DNA of 64,000 bases from SIG299 sp964541485 (GCA_964541485.1 CAZIQL010000003.1:49548-113547), one strand, 5' to 3'. Counted from the stretch's first letter, positions 8,797 to 18,921 are shown. The notes: a model not told the origin generated them from the letters alone. A program made the numbers and translations.

Positions 8797-11700
8797 TCAA
8801 ATCGGTGAAAAATGCCGCTTAATCGCATATTCTTCCTTCGTATACTTCTCCAGAAGGTCATACACCGTCTTTTCTTCCTTCATCTCCTGCGCCAGAAGAA
8901 TCTCATTAATCTTTTCGTATTTTGTATTGCCTGCCGTATACTTTACTTCTGTATACTGCACCAGACGGCTTTCCACCATTTCTGGTCCGTTCTCGTTTTC
9001 CTGGGAGATGAAGTACTGCAGACTCTCTCCGTAGAACAGTATCAGCTCTTTGACAAAAATACCATATCCGATGTCCGTCATCGGCTCTTCCTTTAATTCT
9101 TCATCCAGACTGCAGGAATAATGCAACGTTACCTTGTTCTTTGGATTCGTACGGAATTCCACATAATATTTATCCGCCACACATGCCGGTAACACTATCT
9201 GCTCACCGAAATCCTTAAAAAATCCATATACCATTTTCTTTTGTACAAATCTCTGGACATGGAAATCCACAAAGCTCTTTTCCGCCTCCGAAAGCTCCTG
9301 TTTTCCGGAATAGTATTTTAACAATGCCAATACGCAAATCTGACTGTTTTCTAAGAAGGTCTCCCTCTTTAATATCTCAAACACCTGCTGATTTGTCATA
9401 CGGTCTTTCACAAAATATTTGTAAGCACAGTAAGACAGGTACGCACGAATCAGCTTTCGGTTCTGACCGGTTCCGTAATAGCTTAAGAATACCGAAAACG
9501 AATCGTCCACATAGCTCTCTGCAAACAGCATCTGACCGAGCAGCCTCTCCTCCAGTTCCGAGGTATCCAGCTCCAATCGTCTTGCTGCCACCCAAAGCTC
9601 ATACATTTCTCCTGTCGTACCGTTATATTTTTCAATCAGGTACCGAAGCAGTCTCTCTTCCACCCTGCCGTTATGAAACGCGTGAATCCCCATGGATAAA
9701 AGAATGGTCCTGTCACGTTCTTCCCGCGGCGAATAGATTCCCTTGACGCAAAGCTTGGAAATCCGCTTGGTCTGCATGGTTTCGCAGCCAAACATCTCTA
9801 CTGCTTCAATCACTTCATCATACATATCACGGAGCACCATCATCTCCATGATTTTCTCACGGTCCTTTGTCGATAACAATTCCAGATTCACCGCACGCAG
9901 ATAAGTCTCTAGCAATTCTCCGTCATAGTTGTCATAATAATAATCCACAAGCGTCATGACTGCGGCATTTCTGACTTCTTCTCTTAAACCGGCCATCGAA
10001 GAAATCTGTTTTTGTATATCAATCCGAACTCTGTCGTATTTATTATAGTGTTGATTTTTTTCAGCAATATGTAATAAGAGTTTCCGGTTGGCACTTCCTG
10101 TCTCATAACAGGTTTCCCAAAAGCTCTCCGCATGCATCAGCCGGTACAGCTTATCCGACTCGGTTAACAGATAGCGGTTTCCTGTTGCATCAACCAAAAA
10201 GACATCCGCATCTTCTGTATAAATAGGAACCAGCGCCTGCTTCACCCCATTCTTTTCCTTAAGCGGAATCAGGCCGACTGCTTTTTCTTCCTTGTGGGCA
10301 ACGCATACGCTCTCCATCGCAACATTCCTGCATTCCAACTGATAAGTAAAGATAATATCCGGCAATGTCTGCGCCATTTCCCTGTCAATAATGGAAGAAC
10401 GGAGTACATCTGCATACAGCACCGCCAGATGACTGCTGATTTCCCCTGCCTTCATCTGATTCACCGCAAACTGCTCCATCTTCTTTAAGTAAGCACGGTA
10501 CACCGCAGGATTGTTGTCCTTGTTCTGCACCACATACGCATACAAAAATGCATTATCCTCCTTAGACAGCGTATTACTGAAACTAAAATAAAGCAATACC
10601 TGCTGGTCAATCACCGGAATTCCGGACCTGTCCAGGGTATACAGATAATATTCATACAGGCGGTCAATTTTGAGCTGCTCCTTTACTCCCTGCTGCAGAT
10701 ATTTATGCCCCCTGACTTCTCTCTTATCAAGCGCAATCAGCTTTTTGCAGACTGCCATCAGAATATCCCTGTGCGCAAAACGGTGATACAGCTGCTTTAA
10801 CACATGAAGCTGCAATTCTTCTTTCTCTGCATTCTGATCCGAAAGATACGCAAACTGGATTGCAAGCTCTCTGGTTACCATATTGCTCTTTATCAGATAC
10901 TGCATTACATGGCATTCAAACGCAGATAACGAATGCACCATGAGCGGGTCAGCAACCCATACCGCCGCAGCCTCGTAAAGAAGAACCGGGCTGTATTTTC
11001 CATTTCTGCAGTGCTCCTTAATCATTTCATAACGCAGCGTCCTATTGGTTTCCAGACGCTTATCCATATATAACAAAAACCAGAGCAATAAATCCTCCTT
11101 CTTCTCCTGTTCATAAAGAATCCGGATGCTTTCTGCATACTCTGCTACCAACAGATTACTTCTTTCTTTCATCGTCTCAAGGTAAAGAGTAGCACAATAA
11201 GACAGCATCTGCTGGTTCCGTTCAAAATAAGAACGTCTCCGGATTGCCGCCTCATAAAGCTCATCCCTGTTTTTATTTTTAGTGTCTACTATTGCAAGAT
11301 ACGCGCGATAAAGCTCGTACATCTGTTTTTTCTTCTCTGCTTCTGCTTTCCGTACCGTGTCTTCCGAATCCATTACATTCCGGTCAAGCATTGCCAGAAG
11401 TGACTCCAAAATCCGCCCCGATTCCGCCAGATAAGCTCCGCTCGTTGCCGCATTGTTTCTAAACTGAAGATACTGCTCCATCAGCTTATATTCCATCCGC
11501 TTTGCGCTCTTCCACGGGTACTCACTCTCTGTCTTTTTTTGCTTATGTATTACCACCGGAATCCTGAGCTCCTGTCTGGCATCTGCACAGACAATCTCTG
11601 CAAAATGCTTTCCCGGTTTCATCTGCCGCGCATTCACTACAAAGCTGATCTCTACCTGCCCGTTTGCAAAATCTTCGGATGAATACTCACTTTTTGCAAA

Positions 11701-12405
11701 GGTAATGTATGGTTCTGTTGCCGTAACCGTAAACCGAACATATCCCCACTGGTTCTTCCGCACGGTCAACTGTTCCTGGAAGCTTTCTTCCTCCGCATTC
11801 AGTTCAAAGCCTTCCTGTACAATAGTTAAAACACAACTTTTTTTCTTATGTACAAACGTCAGAAACTCTTCCATGGCCCTTGCCTTATCCGGGCTTTCGT
11901 TCAGCTGCTCATATGCCAGCAGATATCTGGCATCCTTTTTTAACACCACCGTTGTAAATTCAGGCGAATGAAAAAACTCCTGTGCCTCCGCCCAATTCAT
12001 TCTTGCAAGATTGGTGAAATGGAACATATCCTTCACCGGACCGATAGAACTTTGATACACCGGCTCCGTCACATGAACAGAAAACGGAAGATGGAATTCT
12101 CCGCAATCGCTGATAATACTGATGCTTCCCGTGTGTACTTCCCCCGGAAGAAGCATTTTTGCATCCACAGAATACGGAAGTTCACATTCCGTACCGACGA
12201 AATTGGTGTCCTCAAGCACAAGAATCTTTCCCGTCACATAAAGGACACCTTTCATGCGCTTTCCTTCCCGGTTTTTTACACAGATTGCACCCGTCTTGCG
12301 CATTCCGGCCTCTACATATACATGCAAATCCGTCTCGGAAACAAGCAGCTCCGGCATCTCATATTCAAATATCCCTTTGGCAAGTCGCTCAATCTTCTCT
12401 TTCAC
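8797..12405 (-). CDS. Very large DUF5717-like protein (1202 aa)
   Basis: The N-terminal 280 residues are rich in beta-strand patterns and look like two or three Ig-like domains (for example ELPYSVDAKMLLPGEVHTG, and VRFTVTATEPYITF). The remaining roughly 900 residues are almost wholly helical with many tyrosines and leucines, resembling a long helical-repeat solenoid. No signal peptide or transmembrane helix is seen, so it is probably cytosolic. I recall such proteins as DUF5717. The solenoid suggests a scaffold. It is the second gene of the operon, 36 nt after the PT-linker protein and 30 nt before the ATPase. Confidence 0.72.
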   Translation of the reverse strand: MKEKIERLAKGIFEYEMPELLVSETDLHVYVEAGMRKTGAICVKNREGKRMKGVLYVTGKILVLEDTNFVGTECELPYSVDAKMLLPGEVHTGSISIISDCGEFHLPFSVHVTEPVYQSSIGPVKDMFHFTNLARMNWAEAQEFFHSPEFTTVVLKKDARYLLAYEQLNESPDKARAMEEFLTFVHKKKSCVLTIVQEGFELNAEEESFQEQLTVRKNQWGYVRFTVTATEPYITFAKSEYSSEDFANGQVEISFVVNARQMKPGKHFAEIVCADARQELRIPVVIHKQKKTESEYPWKSAKRMEYKLMEQYLQFRNNAATSGAYLAESGRILESLLAMLDRNVMDSEDTVRKAEAEKKKQMYELYRAYLAIVDTKNKNRDELYEAAIRRRSYFERNQQMLSYCATLYLETMKERSNLLVAEYAESIRILYEQEKKEDLLLWFLLYMDKRLETNRTLRYEMIKEHCRNGKYSPVLLYEAAAVWVADPLMVHSLSAFECHVMQYLIKSNMVTRELAIQFAYLSDQNAEKEELQLHVLKQLYHRFAHRDILMAVCKKLIALDKREVRGHKYLQQGVKEQLKIDRLYEYYLYTLDRSGIPVIDQQVLLYFSFSNTLSKEDNAFLYAYVVQNKDNNPAVYRAYLKKMEQFAVNQMKAGEISSHLAVLYADVLRSSIIDREMAQTLPDIIFTYQLECRNVAMESVCVAHKEEKAVGLIPLKEKNGVKQALVPIYTEDADVFLVDATGNRYLLTESDKLYRLMHAESFWETCYETGSANRKLLLHIAEKNQHYNKYDRVRIDIQKQISSMAGLREEVRNAAVMTLVDYYYDNYDGELLETYLRAVNLELLSTKDREKIMEMMVLRDMYDEVIEAVEMFGCETMQTKRISKLCVKGIYSPREERDRTILLSMGIHAFHNGRVEERLLRYLIEKYNGTTGEMYELWVAARRLELDTSELEERLLGQMLFAESYVDDSFSVFLSYYGTGQNRKLIRAYLSYCAYKYFVKDRMTNQQVFEILKRETFLENSQICVLALLKYYSGKQELSEAEKSFVDFHVQRFVQKKMVYGFFKDFGEQIVLPACVADKYYVEFRTNPKNKVTLHYSCSLDEELKEEPMTDIGYGIFVKELILFYGESLQYFISQENENGPEMVESRLVQYTEVKYTAGNTKYEKINEILLAQEMKEEKTVYDLLEKYTKEEYAIKRHFSPI

Positions 12406-12441
12406 GTTGCTAAACCCCTTATTGCATGTATCTTCACATTC

Positions 12442-13344
12442 TTATTTCTGAACAAGAACAAATTCGTTTGTTTCGCTATCAATATAATAGCACTTGGTTC
12501 CATCGACGGAAACATAAAACTCTCCGCGGTTGATTACTCTTCCGTTATCGGAAATTTCAAATAAATTAATCCGGTAGCAGTTGTTTCTGTTAATCAGTGT
12601 CAATTCACTTCCGTATTCTGCATCATACTGCACAACATCCTTTGCAAGGCTTAAGCTTTCCTTCGAATAGGTGCAAAGAACCTCATATGCCTCATCCGCA
12701 GATATGCTCTGCTGCTCCTCCGGTACCGGAGTCGCCTGAGCCTCTCCTCCGCTCTCTAACGGAAATGTAGTGAATACCGATATCGTATCCGTCATGGAAT
12801 CGTAACAATGTAAGCTACCCTCCAATTTTTCCACAACAAGGAACGGATACAAAAGCTGTTTGCTTTCATCCAATACACAGAACTGATAATATTCGGATGC
12901 TCCAACCAAGAGATGGTCATTAATCAGCTGTACGGTATAGCTGCTCTTCACAGATGCCTTTACCAGCTTCTGTGCATCCTCTGCGCTCAGCACATCCACC
13001 GCAGGTGTCACTTCCGGTTCTTCCGTTGGTGTGGCCGTCGGTGCATTTGTAGCCGTCGGCTTTGGTGTATTGGTTGCTTCCGCCTGTGTTGGCTTTGGTG
13101 TATTCGTCAGTTCCGGTGCCCTCGTCGGTTCCGGTGTATTCGCTCCTTCTGTCACGGAAGGGGTATTGTTTTCTGCCACCGTCGGTGTCGGAGTTGTGTC
13201 CGGGTCTCCCCCGTTTTTCTGCATAAATACCAGCATTGCGATTGCGATTCCGGCAATCACAAGTACCAATAAAAATTTCATGGTATCATCAGAAGCACCC
13301 TTCTTCTTTTTCTTTTTAGAAGCTGTTGATTTCTTATTTGCCAT
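12442..13344 (-). CDS. Membrane-anchored PT-rich surface protein
   Basis: A 300-residue protein with a lysine-rich cytoplasmic start, one transmembrane helix (FLLVLVIAGIAIAMLVFM, about 24-41), a proline/threonine-rich linker at about 50-115, and a C-terminal extracellular domain of about 180 residues with SYTVQLINDHLLVGASEYYQF. It probably stands on the outer face of the membrane. AAAGGAG lies 8 nt before the ATG. It is the first gene of the five-gene operon and is preceded by a terminator at 13399-13433. I do not recognise the C-terminal domain. Confidence 0.72.
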   Translation of the reverse strand: MANKKSTASKKKKKKGASDDTMKFLLVLVIAGIAIAMLVFMQKNGGDPDTTPTPTVAENNTPSVTEGANTPEPTRAPELTNTPKPTQAEATNTPKPTATNAPTATPTEEPEVTPAVDVLSAEDAQKLVKASVKSSYTVQLINDHLLVGASEYYQFCVLDESKQLLYPFLVVEKLEGSLHCYDSMTDTISVFTTFPLESGGEAQATPVPEEQQSISADEAYEVLCTYSKESLSLAKDVVQYDAEYGSELTLINRNNCYRINLFEISDNGRVINRGEFYVSVDGTKCYYIDSETNEFVLVQK

Positions 13345-13398
13345 GCTATATTCTCCTTTAAACAGTCTCCTGTTTTTCTGCCTGATTTATAAATTCTT

Positions 13399-13433
13399 TT
13401 AAAAAAATAGATATGTCCGCAGACATATCTATT
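13399..13433 (-). terminator. Intrinsic terminator before the five-gene operon
   Basis: A perfect 12-bp stem (AATAGATATGTC / GACATATCTATT) with a 4-nt loop, followed on the minus strand by seven T. It ends the transcript of the gene at 13470-14189 and separates it from the downstream operon. Confidence 0.8.
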
Positions 13434-13469
13434 ATAATATAATTTGGTCTTCTTTGCAATTGCATTTCC

Positions 13470-14189
13470 CTATTCCGAAAAGAATAAATACTGCAAAAAT
13501 TTTTCTACCATTACATCCTTCTGTGAAGCCAGATTAATAACCAGAACGACCGGTTCCGTCACCTCATAATCTTCAAATGCCTTCGTACCGTCAATACGGA
13601 TGCCGTATACTGCTTCCGATCCTTCCACATAGTTACCGTCCTCATCATTCAGACCGCACTCCACAAAATAATCCGCCAATCGCAAGTACAAACCTGTGGA
13701 AAGCCTTGGGGAAATCTGCGAAAAATATCCCTTCGGTGCATAAACCTCAAACACAGAAAGTGGCATAATCGTAATATCCAAATCTCCTACCGCATTATAA
13801 ATTGCAAACTTTTGCATCGACTCATACAAATCATATTCAAAATCATAGCCGCCATCAAAAATCGTCTCCTGGGTTTCCGAATCCAGACCTATCGCTTCAT
13901 TAAAGCCTTCCTGCACCTTCAGATACTGTGCCTGCGTCATTGCCCCGTTTGCAATGGCAACTGACAACAGTTTTTCCGGTTTTGGCGAAAACATGGTATA
14001 CAGGATGGAAACAATCACTCCAACCACAACAAGGGTTCCAATGATTTTCAAAAGATAATAACTTTTAAAATACTCCCAGCGTTCCTTGCCTGACATACTG
14101 TTCCATTTTTCTTTTTCACTGACATCCTCCCTGTGATTATATAATGCAGCTTCATCAGAAAGTGTTGTTTTTTTATTCTTTAATTCCAT
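13470..14189 (-). CDS. Single-TM hypothetical protein (239 aa)
   Basis: A charged N-terminal segment of about 45 residues is followed by one transmembrane helix (IIGTLVVVGVIVSILYTMF, about 49-67). The C-terminal 170 residues, probably extracellular, contain SVAIANGAMTQAQYLKVQEG, then DLDITIMPLSVFEVYAP and VVLVINLASQ. This order loosely recalls a periplasmic-binding fold, but I cannot assign a family. It lies downstream of secDF with a gap of about 100 nt and ends at a strong terminator. Confidence 0.65.
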   Translation of the reverse strand: MELKNKKTTLSDEAALYNHREDVSEKEKWNSMSGKERWEYFKSYYLLKIIGTLVVVGVIVSILYTMFSPKPEKLLSVAIANGAMTQAQYLKVQEGFNEAIGLDSETQETIFDGGYDFEYDLYESMQKFAIYNAVGDLDITIMPLSVFEVYAPKGYFSQISPRLSTGLYLRLADYFVECGLNDEDGNYVEGSEAVYGIRIDGTKAFEDYEVTEPVVLVINLASQKDVMVEKFLQYLFFSE

Positions 14190-14287
14190 AGGTTACTCCA
14201 TCTTCTTTTTTTATCACAGTGTACCACACCGCCAATCAGAAAAAAAGAAACGATTTATAAAATAATTATAACTTCTCTGTTTGAATT

Positions 14288-16525
14288 TTACGGAAGTTCT
14301 TCTTCCTTTTCCTTCACCTTCGGTGGAAACTTTTTCTGGAGTGTATGCCAGATAGCTCCGGTCAGACAAACAGAAGAATAACCGCCGGCAATAATACCCA
14401 CCATCAGAGGAATTGCAAATTCCCGGATGGACTCCACACCAAATATAACAAGCATCACTACCATTACCAGTGTTGTAAGGGACGAATTGACACTTCTTGA
14501 AAGCGTTTCGGTAACACTCTTATCCACAATCGCTGCAAGGTCTGTTCCCTCCTCCTGCTGTGCCATCTCTTCCCTGATTCGGTCAAAAATAACAATCGTT
14601 GCATTGATGGAATAACCGACAATCGTCAGCATGCAGGCAATAAAATTGTTTCCGACTGAAATTCTTCCAAGCGAGTAAACCGCAAGTACCACTAAAACAT
14701 CATGTAACAATGCCGATACCGCACTGACTGCAAAATTCAGGTTTTTAAACCGTATCCAGATATAAACCAGCATACAAAGCGTAGCAACCAGCACCGCTTT
14801 TATCGCCGCCGAACGCATTTCCCCGCTTACCTTGCCGCTGATATTTTCAGACTCAATCTGATTTCTGTCCACTGCGTAAGTTTCTACCAGTTTATCTTCA
14901 AGAAGCACTCTTTCCTCCTGAGAAAGTTCTGCTGTCTTGATGATATAAGTATTTTCCCCGGTTACCTTCACAATTTCTGCTGTTTCCCCAATTGTACCAA
15001 GCACCAGTTTTTCCAAATCCCGGTTCAGGCTCTCAGTGAATTCTTCAGGGAAAGTTACACTGTAAGAAGTACCTCCCTTAAAGTCCAGACCAAAATTAAG
15101 CGCCCCATGTCCTGTTGCCGCAAACACACCCATACCAACAAAACCGGACAGAATAACTGCTGCCGATATCATCATAAATTTCTTGCCGTATTTGATAAAC
15201 GGCAGAATCTTTCTCTCCTTCTGGATACCATAAAACTTCTCGTGATCAAATCCGACATCGTACAATGCCTGCAAGATAAACTTTGTCACATACAATGCTG
15301 TAAACATGGACAAAACAATACCAATGGCAAGCGTAATTGCAAATCCCTTTACTCCACCGGAGCCAAGGAAATAAAGCACAAACGCAGCAATCAGGGTAGT
15401 GACATTACCATCCACAATCGCAGACATTGCCTTATGGAATCCAAGCTTCATGGCAGAACGTACCGTCTTTCCGGTAGCCAGTTCCTCCCTGATTCTCTGG
15501 AAAATAATAACATTTGCATCCACCGCCATACCAATGGAAAGCAGGATGCCCGCAATTCCCTGCAGTGTAAGCGTCACATCAAATATATTTAATACAATGA
15601 CATTCAGACCAATATAAATAATCAAAGCAATTCCTGCTGCAATTCCCGGCACACGGTAATAAATCGCCATAAACAGAAGCACACATACAAAACCGATGGC
15701 TCCTGCGAACAAGCTTGTGCTGATTGCTTCCGCACCAAGTTGTGCCCCGACAACCGTGGAACGAAGCTCTGTCAGCTCCAGCGGAAGCGCACCGATTCGA
15801 ATGATGGTTGCCAGATTGTTTGCCGCTTCAAAGTTTTCCATTCCCGTGATGTAAACCTTTCCCGTGTCAATGGTTCCGGTTACACTCGGTGCACTGATTA
15901 CTTCACCATCATAGACAATGGCAATCTGCTTCCCTACACTGATGGAGGTGGCATACTTAAATTTCTCTGCACCCTCATCGTTTAGTTCCATACAGACAAT
16001 GTATTCCTTTCCGATGCCGTTCTCTCCATCCTGGGTTCCTGCCCAGGCATCCTTAATATCCACACCGGTAATAATCAGCTGGTCCTCTGCTATGAGGTTT
16101 TCAATCGTGTCATTCAGTACAAAACTATATGTTTCATAATCAAATCCCAGATTACCTTCTCCGTAGAAGAAATAAATGGAGCCGGCCTGACCGAGTTCCT
16201 TTAAAATGGTCTCGGCATCATTTGCCCCCGGAATATCTACACTAATACGGTTTGTTCCTTCCAGATACACCGCTGCCTCTGTGGAATAATTGTCTACTCT
16301 CTGCTGCAGCTTAAATCTGGTATCTGCCATCTCCTCTGCCGTAGGATTTTCTTTCACTGTCTGGTAAGTAATGCTGACACCACCCTCCAGGTCAAGACCT
16401 CTTTTAATACTTGCCGCAGAAAACGACTGATCTTCACCAATACCGCAGACGCTGATGTAACTGAGCAAAACAACGACAGCCGCAATCAGCACAAGACTTA
16501 TCGTTGCCTTTCCTTTTCGGTTCAT
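14288..16525 (-). CDS. secDF: Fused SecDF protein-export membrane protein
   Basis: A 745-residue fusion of SecD and SecF. The SecD half has an N-terminal helix, the GLDLEGGVSITY motif, the large extracytoplasmic domain and the GMAVDANVIIFQRIREEL motif. The SecF half begins near 450 with GLDFKGGTSYSVTFPEE and carries NATIVIFDRIREEM. Twelve transmembrane helices are expected. SecDF uses the proton-motive force to pull proteins through SecYEG at the cell membrane. The last residues are acidic (KEKEEELP). Confidence 0.96.
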   Translation of the reverse strand: MNRKGKATISLVLIAAVVVLLSYISVCGIGEDQSFSAASIKRGLDLEGGVSITYQTVKENPTAEEMADTRFKLQQRVDNYSTEAAVYLEGTNRISVDIPGANDAETILKELGQAGSIYFFYGEGNLGFDYETYSFVLNDTIENLIAEDQLIITGVDIKDAWAGTQDGENGIGKEYIVCMELNDEGAEKFKYATSISVGKQIAIVYDGEVISAPSVTGTIDTGKVYITGMENFEAANNLATIIRIGALPLELTELRSTVVGAQLGAEAISTSLFAGAIGFVCVLLFMAIYYRVPGIAAGIALIIYIGLNVIVLNIFDVTLTLQGIAGILLSIGMAVDANVIIFQRIREELATGKTVRSAMKLGFHKAMSAIVDGNVTTLIAAFVLYFLGSGGVKGFAITLAIGIVLSMFTALYVTKFILQALYDVGFDHEKFYGIQKERKILPFIKYGKKFMMISAAVILSGFVGMGVFAATGHGALNFGLDFKGGTSYSVTFPEEFTESLNRDLEKLVLGTIGETAEIVKVTGENTYIIKTAELSQEERVLLEDKLVETYAVDRNQIESENISGKVSGEMRSAAIKAVLVATLCMLVYIWIRFKNLNFAVSAVSALLHDVLVVLAVYSLGRISVGNNFIACMLTIVGYSINATIVIFDRIREEMAQQEEGTDLAAIVDKSVTETLSRSVNSSLTTLVMVVMLVIFGVESIREFAIPLMVGIIAGGYSSVCLTGAIWHTLQKKFPPKVKEKEEELP

Positions 16526-16549
16526 TTTTTTTCTTCCTTTCTTTTGTAT

Positions 16550-17602
16550 TTATAAATATTCTTTACAGCAGTCAAAAGCAGACGGAAGAGAAATCTTCTC
16601 CTCTATCTCTTCCTTTGTAAAAAACTCTGTTTCCTGTTCCAATCCTCTTATTCCAAGCTCTTCCTCCAGCCAAATCTCATAACACCACATACGCCATTCC
16701 ACATGGGAGAAAATATGCTTTCCTTCCGGAAGCAGGTTTATTGTACCTTTCGGAAACATACACCTTATTTCCTCATTTGTCAAATGACCCTCCACATTCG
16801 GCAGTTCCCACAAGCCGGACAAAAGGCCGACAGACGGTCGCTTATGAAGTGCTATTTCATAGCATCCACCTGTTTTTTTCTTGATTACAAAAACCGTTTT
16901 CTCTTCCATCCGTCTTTCTTTTTTCTTTGGCTTTACCGGAAGTTCCATCTCGCACCCGGTATGAAATGCCTTACACAGATGCATCACCGGGCACTGCTCA
17001 CAAAGTGGTTTTCCGTTTGGCAGGCAGACCGTTGCACCAAGCTCCATCAAAGACTGGTTGAAATCTCCCGGCCGGTCCTTTGGCATAATACGGCGCAAGT
17101 CCTCTTCCAGCTCTTTTTTTACCTTTTCCTTTGTAATGTCGTCATAGCTTGCTGCAATGCGCTTTAATACCCGGAGCAGATTTCCGTCCACGGACGGTTC
17201 TGCAATTCCATAGGCAATGGATGCAATCGCCCCTGCCGTATAAGAGCCGATACCAGGCAAGCCCTTTAATGCCTCATAATCCGCCGGGAGCTCGCCGCCA
17301 TACTCTTCTATCACAATTTTTGCTGCCTTCTGCATATTGCGGACACGGTTATAATACCCGAGCCCCTCCCATAGCTTTAGGAGCTGTTCTTCCTCTGCTT
17401 CTGCCAGATCCTTTACCGTTGGCAAAGCCGCTATAAAGCGGTCAAAGTAGCCTTTGACCGCCTCCACTCTCGTTTGCTGCAGCATAATCTCCGACACCCA
17501 CACATAATACGGCTTCGGATTTTCCCGCCAAGCAAGAATCCTTGCGTTTCTGTCATACCAATGAAGCAGATACGGAACTATTTCTGTATAATCATAACTC
17601 AT
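16550..17602 (-). CDS. mutY: A/G-specific adenine glycosylase MutY
   Basis: A 350-residue DNA glycosylase that removes adenine mispaired with 8-oxoguanine. Visible motifs are LQQTRVEAV with the catalytic-helix pattern, the helix-hairpin-helix LKGLPGIGSYTAGAIASIAYG, the catalytic aspartate region PSVDGNLLRVLKR, and the four-cysteine iron-sulfur loop CLPNGKPLCEQCPVMHLC. The C-terminal 120 residues match the NUDIX-like domain that reads 8-oxoguanine. Its ATG overlaps the stop of the upstream GH28-like gene by one nucleotide, so the two are translationally linked. Confidence 0.95.
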   Translation of the reverse strand: MSYDYTEIVPYLLHWYDRNARILAWRENPKPYYVWVSEIMLQQTRVEAVKGYFDRFIAALPTVKDLAEAEEEQLLKLWEGLGYYNRVRNMQKAAKIVIEEYGGELPADYEALKGLPGIGSYTAGAIASIAYGIAEPSVDGNLLRVLKRIAASYDDITKEKVKKELEEDLRRIMPKDRPGDFNQSLMELGATVCLPNGKPLCEQCPVMHLCKAFHTGCEMELPVKPKKKERRMEEKTVFVIKKKTGGCYEIALHKRPSVGLLSGLWELPNVEGHLTNEEIRCMFPKGTINLLPEGKHIFSHVEWRMWCYEIWLEEELGIRGLEQETEFFTKEEIEEKISLPSAFDCCKEYL

Positions 17603-18906
17603 TAAACTACATCTCCAAAATAATATGGTTTCATGGAATCCTTAACCGCAAACTTCACATTGTTCTGCACTACGTTTTTTGCATGTCTTACAAAAATTCC
17701 TCCGACCTTTCCGGTTTCCTTCATAGGGAATTTGTCATCCAGCTCACACGGACGGATATCATAGCCATCTATTTCCCATTTCGACCGCTTTTCAAAGGTC
17801 ACGTTGATGTTTTCAAAGGTAATATCCTCAATCGGATTATCCTCTGTACCGTATACCACAATTCCGTTTTCCCCAAGGCAATTGATATTGCGGAAAAAAA
17901 CATTCTTTATCTTTCCGTGCTTTACACCCGCTTTTCTGTCAAGGCTTGTTAGACAGATAGCCTCCGCTCTTCCCCACCACTGGTACGAGAATCGTCTGGT
18001 TGTAATGTTGATATTGGAGAACACCACATTTTCTACATTGCCACAGTCACGAATCTGTAGGGAAATGCCGCGGTTACTGTCTGAAATACAGCAGTTATCC
18101 ACTAAAATGTTCCTAAAATCGTCCTCGCCTTCCGTGCCAAACTTAATCGCCGCACTGGTCGAAATCAGGGTACAATTTGTGATAACAATATTCTCCGTCG
18201 GACCATATTTTTTATAATCTGCGGAATTTTTCAGCACAATGGCATCGTCTCCACACTCTACATGACAATTTGCAATTCTCACATTTTTACAGTGATCCGG
18301 GTCAATGCCGTCAGAATTTGCCATACGCAGATTATTCAGTATACGGATACCATCCACCAAAACATCATTACAGCCCACCATATGAAGTGTCCAGAACGCA
18401 CAGTTGGCAAGCGTCACTTCCTTTACCGTCAGATGTTTAATATCTTCCAGCAAAACCAGCGGGATTCTTGGGTAATAGCTTCCTTCGATGTGATAATGCG
18501 CATCCGTTCCATAAAACATGGATTCGTTTCCATCAATCGTTCCGTGGCCGGAAATCACCACATTCTCCGCAGACAACGCATAAATAAATGCATGGAACGG
18601 TCTTCCCGCATACTCACTGTTTAAGTAAGACGGCAAGCCTGACTCATGAGCATGAATAACTCCACCGTTCGCCAATGGATAATACTCACCGATATCATCA
18701 ATTCCCTTTAAGACACATCCTGTCTCCAAATGAAACTCTACATTGGATTTTAAAAGAATGTATCCACTGATATACGTTTTCCCTCCGGACAAAACAACCC
18801 TTCCGCCACCTGCTGCATGACAGGCATCTACGGCCGCCTGGATTGCCACACGGTCGTTTGTCTTTCCATCGCCCTTTGCACCATAATTGTCTACGTAATA
18901 TATCAT
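17602..18906 (-). CDS. GH28-like parallel beta-helix protein (atypical active site)
   Basis: A 434-residue right-handed beta-helix protein without a signal peptide, starting YYVDNYGAKGDGKTND, the typical entry of pectin-lyase-fold and GH28 proteins. GH28 polygalacturonases use NxD, DD, GHG and RxK motifs. Here NSDGID and CGDDAIVLK are present, but the GHG region reads SAAIKFGTEGEDD and the RxK region reads GISLQIRDCG. It therefore probably acts on another uronate or rhamnose-type linkage, or on intracellular oligosaccharides. It overlaps mutY by one nucleotide, an odd partner. Confidence 0.8.
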   Translation of the reverse strand: MIYYVDNYGAKGDGKTNDRVAIQAAVDACHAAGGGRVVLSGGKTYISGYILLKSNVEFHLETGCVLKGIDDIGEYYPLANGGVIHAHESGLPSYLNSEYAGRPFHAFIYALSAENVVISGHGTIDGNESMFYGTDAHYHIEGSYYPRIPLVLLEDIKHLTVKEVTLANCAFWTLHMVGCNDVLVDGIRILNNLRMANSDGIDPDHCKNVRIANCHVECGDDAIVLKNSADYKKYGPTENIVITNCTLISTSAAIKFGTEGEDDFRNILVDNCCISDSNRGISLQIRDCGNVENVVFSNINITTRRFSYQWWGRAEAICLTSLDRKAGVKHGKIKNVFFRNINCLGENGIVVYGTEDNPIEDITFENINVTFEKRSKWEIDGYDIRPCELDDKFPMKETGKVGGIFVRHAKNVVQNNVKFAVKDSMKPYYFGDVV

Positions 18907-18921
18907 TACTTTTTCCTTCCT

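Noticed and set aside
13031..13402. Valine/glycine-rich plus-strand frame opposite the PT linker
   Set aside because: Low-complexity shadow of the proline/threonine repeats; the minus-strand gene has RBS, TM helix and linker.
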